51,755 bases of DNA from Natroniella acetigena (GTDB taxonomy: Bacteria > Bacillota > Halanaerobiia > Halobacteroidales > Halobacteroidaceae), in NCBI RefSeq assembly GCF_023227745.1, contig NZ_JALKBX010000014.1, positions 1-51,755 on the forward strand, read 5' to 3'. The notes beneath the pieces were generated by a model. It was not told the DNA's origin and searched no databases. It saw only the letters and a program-made list of their open reading frames with translations. Below are positions 51,483 through 51,755 of the stretch, piece by piece (the stretch's first letter is position 1; each line of letters begins with the position of its first letter). Made by a program: the position numbers and the translations under genes.

Positions 51483-51755
51483 GACTGAGACTGCTAAGAT
51501 ACTATCTATTTTATCACTTGCTTATCAGAAGTTTGAAGTTGATCGGAAAGGGGTTAAGCTAAACTTTTGGTATCAGATGTTGAAGGACTTTGATTATAAG
51601 GAGGTACAAGTAGCAGTCCAGAAGTTAGTTGCTGAACAGCCCTTTATACCGACCATAGCAGATATTAGGGAGGCAGTATTAGAAGTAACAACCGAAGATA
51701 GGTTAACCCCTGCGGGTGCCTGGGGAAAAGTAATAAAAGCAATTGACTACTATGG
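51475..51755 (+). CDS. phage replicative helicase loader/inhibitor-like protein, partial
   Basis: ATG 51475 opens a frame that runs off the window (about 93 codons seen). The start MTKTETAKILSILSLAYQKF and FWYQMLKDFDYKEVQVAVQK, FIPTIADIREAV are typical of the helical G39P-like domain that binds the replicative helicase in SPP1-type phages. Ribosome site AGGTGGTGAGG lies in the preceding gene. The position directly after a DnaD-like protein supports a helicase loader role. Confidence 0.7.
   Translation, partial: MTKTETAKILSILSLAYQKFEVDRKGVKLNFWYQMLKDFDYKEVQVAVQKLVAEQPFIPTIADIREAVLEVTTEDRLTPAGAWGKVIKAIDYY

Noticed and set aside
1-51755. tRNA, rRNA, 4.5S RNA or tmRNA genes
   Set aside because: Intergenic spaces were read for cloverleaf and T-loop (GGTTCRA) patterns; none formed a convincing tRNA. 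The GGGTTCGAAGAACCC repeats contain GTTCGA but only form a simple hairpin.

Overview
This window is low-GC, densely coding chromosomal DNA of an anaerobic, endospore-forming Firmicute. It holds the sigF operon, a complete spoVA operon, the scpAB/ytfJ/rluB and smc/ftsY/ffh/rpsP/rimM/trmD/rplS clusters, and an anaerobe-type MTHF reductase. Gene order, frequent TTG/GTG starts, a DHH-CBS-CCA fusion protein and dispersed ATTGTNN repeats suggest Halanaerobiales (Halobacteroidaceae-like). That assignment is inference; no 16S rRNA is present.

Layout. 0.2-8.5 kb: dacF, spoIIAA-spoIIAB-sigF, then spoVAA-AB-AC-AD-AEb-AEa-AF, i.e. forespore sigma control followed by the dipicolinate channel. 8.5-11.5 kb: three genes for acyl-CoA dehydratase activase-type proteins, probably co-transcribed with spoVA. 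11.6-13.8 kb: a decayed EamA transporter gene broken by a non-coding mobile element, then a lysine riboswitch broken by a different non-coding element just upstream of lysA. 13.8-25.3 kb: lysA, a DHH/CBS/CCA fusion, an M50 protease, trpS, scpAB, DUF2953, ytfJ, a second DD-carboxypeptidase, rluB and an Elp3-like radical SAM gene. 25.4-39.9 kb: frameshifted spoVS, smc, a tandem JAMM-like protein, ftsY, ylxM, ffh, rpsP, khpA, rimM, trmD, a SPOUT methyltransferase, rplS, lepB, rbgA, rnhB. Repeat arrays with a 7-bp sub-motif lie between several of these. 40.3-42.6 kb: a minus-strand metF fused to a MetV-type zinc domain, preceded by a second copy of the lysA-leader element. 42.6 kb to the end: yraN, then comM cut by an integrated prophage or element. 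The integrated DNA carries two paralogous large serine recombinases, a chemotaxis transducer between them, an ImmA-like protein lacking the zinc-protease HE residues, divergent repressor and Cro-like genes with an operator region, and the start of a phage replication module that runs off the window.

The most unusual material is a small family of non-coding elements (12081-12535, 13302-13753, 41952-42463, fragment near 34399-34447). Three of the loci share an RNA-like core (exact 19-nt and 12-nt matches between the first two). Two end in an IS200/IS605-type right-end hairpin. One shows a predicted pseudoknot. Two full copies and the fragment sit directly upstream of, and parallel to, a housekeeping gene (lysA, metF, rimM), and one has destroyed a lysine riboswitch. 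Orphan guide-RNA (omega/reRNA-like) elements that act in trans or have been recruited as leaders are a reasonable hypothesis.
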